Source of the DNA: Streptococcus porcinus
Lineage (GTDB): Bacteria; Bacillota; Bacilli; Lactobacillales; Streptococcaceae
DNA length: 64,000 nt
NCBI RefSeq assembly: GCF_900475415.1
Contig: NZ_LS483388.1
Span: forward strand, 1,969,047 to 2,033,046
Direction of reading: 5' to 3'
Part shown: piece by piece, positions 60,767 through 64,000 of the stretch
Layout of the letters: each line of letters begins with the position of its first letter
Numbering within the stretch: position 1 is the stretch's first letter
The notes under the pieces: model-generated
What the model saw: the letters and a program-made list of their open reading frames with translations, nothing else
Told to the model about the DNA's origin: nothing
Database searches by the model: none
Translations under genes and position numbers: made by a program

Positions 60767-60794
60767 ATTATATCAGAACTTTTGATTTTGTCTA
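60767..60794 (-). promoter_or_regulatory. tRNA-Glu promoter
   Basis: Minus strand TAGACA (60789-60794) and TATAAT (60767-60772), 16-base spacer. Confidence 0.65.
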
Positions 60795-60863
60795 TAACTT
60801 TTTTAAAAAAATTTCAAAAGTTTTTCAACTTTTTTTAGGAAGCCATCTTTCCTGTTATTAGCA

Positions 60864-60893
60864 TTGACAGAAATACCTACTTTCTGGTAGAAT
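60864..60893 (+). promoter_or_regulatory. tRNA-Arg promoter
   Basis: TTGACA (60864-60869) and an extended -10 TGGTAGAAT (-10 at 60888-60893), 18-base spacer, 11 bases before the tRNA. Confidence 0.75.
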
Positions 60894-60904
60894 AAGGAAG
60901 TTAA

Positions 60905-60978
60905 GGTCTCATAGCTCAGCTGGATAGAGCATTCGCCTTCTAAGCGAACGGTCGCAGGTTCGAATCCTGCTGGGATCA
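60905..60978 (+). tRNA. tRNA-Arg (anticodon TCT)
   Basis: 74 bases, acceptor GGTCTCA/TGGGATC (two G-U pairs), D-arm TAGCTCAGCTGGATAGAGC, anticodon loop CTTCTAAG with TCT, T-loop GTTCGAATC. It reads AGA and AGG. Single transcription unit with its own promoter and terminator. Confidence 0.95.
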
Positions 60979-60984
60979 AAGTGA

Positions 60985-61016
60985 AACATCATGACTTATA
61001 AGTCATGATGTTTTTT
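60985..61016 (+). terminator. Intrinsic terminator of tRNA-Arg
   Basis: Fully palindromic 28-base sequence (60985-61012) followed by T residues; located 6 bases after the tRNA. Confidence 0.85.
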
Positions 61017-61017
61017 A

Positions 61018-61033
61018 TGTTTCACATGAAACA
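61018..61033. promoter_or_regulatory. Candidate parS site 3
   Basis: TGTTTCACATGAAACA matches the parS consensus at 15 of 16 positions (CACATG for CACGTG). Intergenic, about 3 kb from the origin and 2 kb from parB. Confidence 0.78.
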
Positions 61034-61036
61034 TTA

Positions 61037-61516
61037 TTATTTATGATAAGGACTCCCTTCTTGAATCATAAATGCACGGTAAATTTGTTCGATTAAAACT
61101 AAACGCATTAGTTGGTGAGGGAGAGTTAATAGTCCAAAACTCATTAGTACATTAGCTCTTTTTTTTAAAGAAACATCAAGGCCTAAACTACCGCCAATAA
61201 TAAAGGTAATAGTGGAGTATCCTTGGACTGTAATATTTGTAATTTGCTGACTAAATACTTCTGAGGGAAACTGTTTTCCTTCAATAGCAAGTGCTATAAT
61301 AAAATCTCTTGAACCTATCTTTTTTTGAATACGTTCAGCCTCTTTTGCTAAAATTTTTGTATTCTCAGCTTGACTAGCCTTTTCAGGTGTCTTTTCATCA
61401 ATAAGTTCAATTATTTCAAATTGACAAAAACGGGATAGCCTTTTTTGGTATTCTGTAATCCCATCTTTTAAATATTTTTCTTTGAGTTTCCCCACACTTA
61501 TTATTTTCACTTTCAT
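61037..61516 (-). CDS. rlmH: 23S rRNA (pseudouridine-1915-N3)-methyltransferase RlmH
   Basis: Methylates pseudouridine 1915 of 23S rRNA. 159 residues, the family length, with SPOUT features [10 protein letters not shown] and the C-terminal [27 protein letters not shown] start at the ATG at 61516, which gives the canonical [16 protein letters not shown]. An extended -10 (TGGTACAAT, -10 at 61524-61529) ends 7 bases before this ATG, so the mRNA may be leaderless. An ATG at 61525 overlaps that -10. Confidence 0.95.
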   Translation of the reverse strand: MKVKIISVGKLKEKYLKDGITEYQKRLSRFCQFEIIELIDEKTPEKASQAENTKILAKEAERIQKKIGSRDFIIALAIEGKQFPSEVFSQQITNITVQGYSTITFIIGGSLGLDVSLKKRANVLMSFGLLTLPHQLMRLVLIEQIYRAFMIQEGSPYHK

Positions 61517-61551
61517 AAAAAACATTGTACCATATCCTTTAAAAAAATGAT

Positions 61552-61636
61552 TTATCCACAAAAATATTTTCCTTTTTTTTCTCTTAATCTAGGACTTATC
61601 AATAGTTCTGAAAACTTTTCCACAAGCTGTGGATTT
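61552..61636. promoter_or_regulatory. DnaA-box cluster between rlmH and htrA
   Basis: A perfect box TTATCCACA (61552-61560) and two near boxes TTTTCCACA (61616-61624) and TGTGGATTT (61628-61636, reverse) in convergent arrangement. They lie in the divergent promoter region of rlmH and htrA, 2.4 kb before oriC. Confidence 0.65.
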
Positions 61637-61660
61637 CTTTTCTTTTTCTCTAAATTAAGG

Positions 61661-61666
61661 TATAAT
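61661..61666 (+). promoter_or_regulatory. -10 element of the htrA promoter
   Basis: Perfect TATAAT 46 bases before the htrA start; the -35 is poor. Confidence 0.5.
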
Positions 61667-61712
61667 TAAGCAGAGTTTTGTATGATGAAAAAAATAAGTG
61701 GAGGTCAAAGGT

Positions 61713-62915
61713 GTGACAATAATAAAAAATATTTGGAAACTAATTGGTGTCTTATTTGTTGGTATTCTTGGTGGTATGATTGCTTTTTTCACATTAAGTG
61801 CCTTTCACCCTGATTTTACTAACAATCAAGAAGGAATTACTAAGCCTACAACAGTCAGTAAAGTAACTTATAAAAATACAACCAATACTACAAAAGCTGT
61901 TAAGGTTGTTCAAAATGCTGTCGTTTCGGTCATTAATTATCGAAAATCTAATCCTGCTAATCAAGCAAATGATATATTTGGTGAACCTAAATCCTCTTTA
62001 AATGACGATAATGGTTACTCTATCTACAGCGAAGGGTCAGGAGTCATTTACAAAAAAGAAGGTAAGGATGCCTATATTGTAACGAATAACCACGTTATTG
62101 ACAAAACAGATAGAATTGAAATCTTATTAGCTGATGGTTCAAAAATAGTAGGTAAATTAGTAGGAGCGGACACCTATTCTGACTTAGCAGTTGTTAAAGT
62201 TCCTTCTGAAAAAATAAAATCAGTTGCTAAATTTGCTAACTCTGCCAATTTAAATGTTGGGGAAGTAGCTATTGCTATTGGTAGTCCTTTAGGAACTGAA
62301 TATGCTAACTCTGTCACTGAAGGAATAGTCTCAAGCTTAAGTAGAACAGTAACACTTAAAAATGATGAAGGTCAGACAATTTCAACAAATGCTATTCAAA
62401 CAGATGCTGCTATTAATCCAGGAAATTCTGGAGGTGCTTTAATTAATATTGAAGGACAAGTTATTGGTATTAATTCAAGCAAAATATCGCAATCTAATGC
62501 TTCTGGTAATGCAGTTGAAGGAATAGGATTTGCAATTCCAGCTAATGATGTCATTAAAATTATTAATCAGTTGGAAGCTAAGGGAGAAGTTATTCGACCA
62601 GCTATCGGAATTAGAATGGTTAACCTTGGTGATTTATCGACAAATGCCTTGAACCAACTTCAAGTACCAGAAAATGTTAAAGGTGGTATTGTAGTTGCTT
62701 CCGTGATAGACAATATGCCTGCTGTTGGTAAACTGAAACAATATGATATTATCACTGAAATTGATGGTGAAACAGTAAACACAAAATCTGATTTACAAAG
62801 TATACTTTATAGTCATGAGATAAACGATAACATTAAAGTTACTTACTATCGCGGTAAAGATAAGAAAACAACTACTATCAAATTGACAAAAACCACAAAA
62901 GATTTAAATGAATAA
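61713..62915 (+). CDS. htrA: Serine protease HtrA/DegP family
   Basis: Surface quality-control protease. 400 residues: N-terminal membrane anchor (about 8-30), trypsin-like domain with the catalytic triad His127 (VTNNHVID), Asp157 (SDLAVVKV), Ser239 (NPGNSGGAL), and one C-terminal PDZ domain (about 295-390). I take the GTG at 61713 as start because GGAGG lies 8 bases upstream; the in-frame GTG at 61698 has no such site. The htrA-parB-oriC order is typical of streptococci. Confidence 0.95.
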   Translation: MTIIKNIWKLIGVLFVGILGGMIAFFTLSAFHPDFTNNQEGITKPTTVSKVTYKNTTNTTKAVKVVQNAVVSVINYRKSNPANQANDIFGEPKSSLNDDNGYSIYSEGSGVIYKKEGKDAYIVTNNHVIDKTDRIEILLADGSKIVGKLVGADTYSDLAVVKVPSEKIKSVAKFANSANLNVGEVAIAIGSPLGTEYANSVTEGIVSSLSRTVTLKNDEGQTISTNAIQTDAAINPGNSGGALINIEGQVIGINSSKISQSNASGNAVEGIGFAIPANDVIKIINQLEAKGEVIRPAIGIRMVNLGDLSTNALNQLQVPENVKGGIVVASVIDNMPAVGKLKQYDIITEIDGETVNTKSDLQSILYSHEINDNIKVTYYRGKDKKTTTIKLTKTTKDLNE

Positions 62916-62927
62916 GGTCAATTAGTA

Positions 62928-62974
62928 TTGACAAGTTATGTAAAATACCTTTACAATATCGTAAAGGTATTTTA
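62928..62974 (+). promoter_or_regulatory. parB promoter overlapping the htrA terminator
   Basis: TTGACA (62928-62933) and TACAAT (62952-62957), 18-base spacer, form a promoter. A 14-bp perfect hairpin (62941-62954 / 62961-62974) covers the -10 and the predicted start site. Confidence 0.65.
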
Positions 62975-62991
62975 GTATGTGAAGGATAACT

Positions 62992-63765
62992 ATGACAGAA
63001 GAATTAAAAGAAATAAAAATAGAAGATATTGTTGCTAATCCACATCAACCTAGACTTCACTTTAACCATGAAGAACTAAAAGAATTAGCAAATTCTATTA
63101 AAATAAATGGACTTATCCAACCAATTATCGTTCGACCATCCGAAATTTATGGTTATGAATTAATTGCAGGTGAGAGACGTTTAAAAGCTTCTCAACTAGC
63201 TGGTTTAGAAAAAGTTCCAGCAGTCATTAAAAATATTTCAACAACTGAAAGTATGCACCAAGCAATAGTTGAAAATCTTCAACGGTCCGACTTAAACCCA
63301 ATTGAAGAAGCAAAAGCTTTTCAAAATATTCTTACTAAAAACCAATTAACTCATGAACAATTAGCTACTTTTATGGGTAAATCACGTCCTTACATTACTA
63401 ATAGTATCCGTCTTTTACAGTTACCTGATATTATTTTAACTGCACTAGAAGAGGGAAAAATTAGTACTGGGCACGCTCGTAGTTTAGTTACTTTGAATAA
63501 GAGTCAAGATCAAGAGAATTATTTTCGTCGTATTATTGAGCAAGACCTCAGCGTACGTCAGACTGAGCAGCTCGTAAAATTAAAAAAGAAAACTAAAAAG
63601 CAACAGATGAATAAGGATATTTTTATTAAAGCCCTAGAAGAAGAGCTTGCAAAATCTTTAGGTCTTACTATTCATGTTAAATTAAAAAAAGATGGTAGTG
63701 GACAACTATCTTGCCTCTTTAATAATGAAGAAGAACTCAACAGAATTATCAACAAATTAAAATAA
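62992..63765 (+). CDS. parB: Chromosome partitioning protein ParB (Spo0J)
   Basis: 257-residue ParB: N-terminal CTP-binding domain (NPHQPRLHF, ELIAGERRLKASQLAGL, VENLQRSDLNPIEEAKAF), the KorB-type helix-turn-helix (about 105-170, LATFMGKSRPYITNSIRLL) and a C-terminal dimerisation region. It spreads from parS sites and recruits SMC. No parA is next to it, as known for pneumococcus. ATG after AAGGAT. Confidence 0.97.
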   Translation: MTEELKEIKIEDIVANPHQPRLHFNHEELKELANSIKINGLIQPIIVRPSEIYGYELIAGERRLKASQLAGLEKVPAVIKNISTTESMHQAIVENLQRSDLNPIEEAKAFQNILTKNQLTHEQLATFMGKSRPYITNSIRLLQLPDIILTALEEGKISTGHARSLVTLNKSQDQENYFRRIIEQDLSVRQTEQLVKLKKKTKKQQMNKDIFIKALEEELAKSLGLTIHVKLKKDGSGQLSCLFNNEEELNRIINKLK

Positions 63766-64000
63766 CTTGTTGATATTCTGTTTTTCTTTATCATATTTAT
63801 CCACACGAATAAACAACCGAAAAAGCTTTCATTCTCTTACCTTGTAAACTTTTCCACAATCTGTGGAAAACCTCAACTCACATTGTTAACACTTTTTCCA
63901 CAAGTTGTGGGTAAGTCTTTAATTCTTAAATTGAGACTGTGGAAAACTAGCTTTTTTTATGTTAGAATAGTTCTAGTATTATCCATAGAAGGACACTAAG
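63766..64000. other. Replication origin region (oriC) upstream of dnaA
   Basis: DnaA boxes: TTATCCACA (63797-63805), TTTTCCACA (63850-63858), TGTGGAAAA (63862-63870), TTTTCCACA (63894-63902), TGTGGGTAA (63906-63914), TGTGGAAAA (63938-63946), on both strands. The position after parB and before the expected dnaA start makes this oriC. An extended -10-like TGTTAGAAT at 63960-63968 may be the dnaA promoter. The window ends before the dnaA start codon. Confidence 0.9.

Overview
The window is the last 64 kb of a Streptococcus chromosome, read up to the replication origin: it ends in a DnaA-box cluster just before where dnaA would begin, preceded by parB and htrA. The low G+C (mid-thirties percent by eye), the gene order (mutS-argR / argS, rpsD-dnaB-rplI-gdpP-mnmG-mnmA, sdaAB-sdaAA, ymfF-ymfH-rodZ-pgsA-ecf, recF-guaB-trpS, yfhO, rlmH, htrA, parB) and the YSIRK/LPXTG surface protein point to a pyogenic-group streptococcus. 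Streptococcus agalactiae is my best guess; the species call is inference.

Layout. 1-2.8 kb: end of a mismatch-repair/efflux unit (partial LmrP-like transporter, mutL). 2.9-7.7 kb: accessory insertion between mutL and mutS, holding a DUF3267 membrane protein, about 1 kb of AT-rich non-coding DNA and a 981-residue LPQTG-anchored VWA + G5 protein with a damaged MIDAS. 7.7-13 kb: argR-ylbF-mutS operon divergent from argS. 13-19 kb: hisS, then an aspS operon carrying three tandem YitT paralogues (a fourth lies at 55.3 kb). 19-23.3 kb: rpmF-rpmG without zinc-binding cysteines, a GNAT acetyltransferase, two Nudix enzymes, an XRE regulator and a DUF368 lipid-carrier translocase. 23.4-28.5 kb: two regulated envelope modules, PadR-DUF1700-DUF4097 and YhgE/Pip divergent from TetR. 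28.5-30 kb: scar of an integrated element, with two tyrosine-integrase C-terminal remnants flanking a lone lipoprotein-like gene. 30-39.4 kb: housekeeping genes on the minus strand (rpsD, veg, dnaB, rplI, gdpP, mnmG, mnmA). 39.6-42.5 kb: serine dehydratase, HAD phosphatase, transglycosylase-like protein. 42.7-49.3 kb: seven-gene operon ymfF-ymfH-rodZ-pgsA-ecfA1-ecfA2-ecfT. 49.6-60.5 kb: yaaA-recF, a sugar permease, guaB, T-box-controlled trpS, YitT, ABC-F, YfhO. 60.5-64 kb: three tRNAs, rlmH, htrA, parB, oriC.

How it works together: the origin-proximal part carries ParB and three good parS palindromes (37.3, 45.1 and 61.0 kb) with no parA in view, so segregation would be ParB/SMC-type. Translation dominates the rest (four aminoacyl-tRNA synthetases, four ribosomal proteins, MnmA/MnmG wobble-uridine modification, RlmH, tRNAs). 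Envelope functions (HtrA, PopT-like DUF368, YfhO, RodZ, PgsA, LPXTG protein, transglycosylase) form a second theme.

The most unusual items are the metal-site-degenerate VWA/G5 adhesin, the ABC-F protein with one apparently dead composite ATP site, the integrase scar, the triple operator-like repeat before padR, repeated elements in the mnmA and glcU-like leaders, overlapping leader ORFs at hisS and the GNAT gene, and a possibly leaderless rlmH. I did not find a clearly new multi-gene defence or biosynthetic system.
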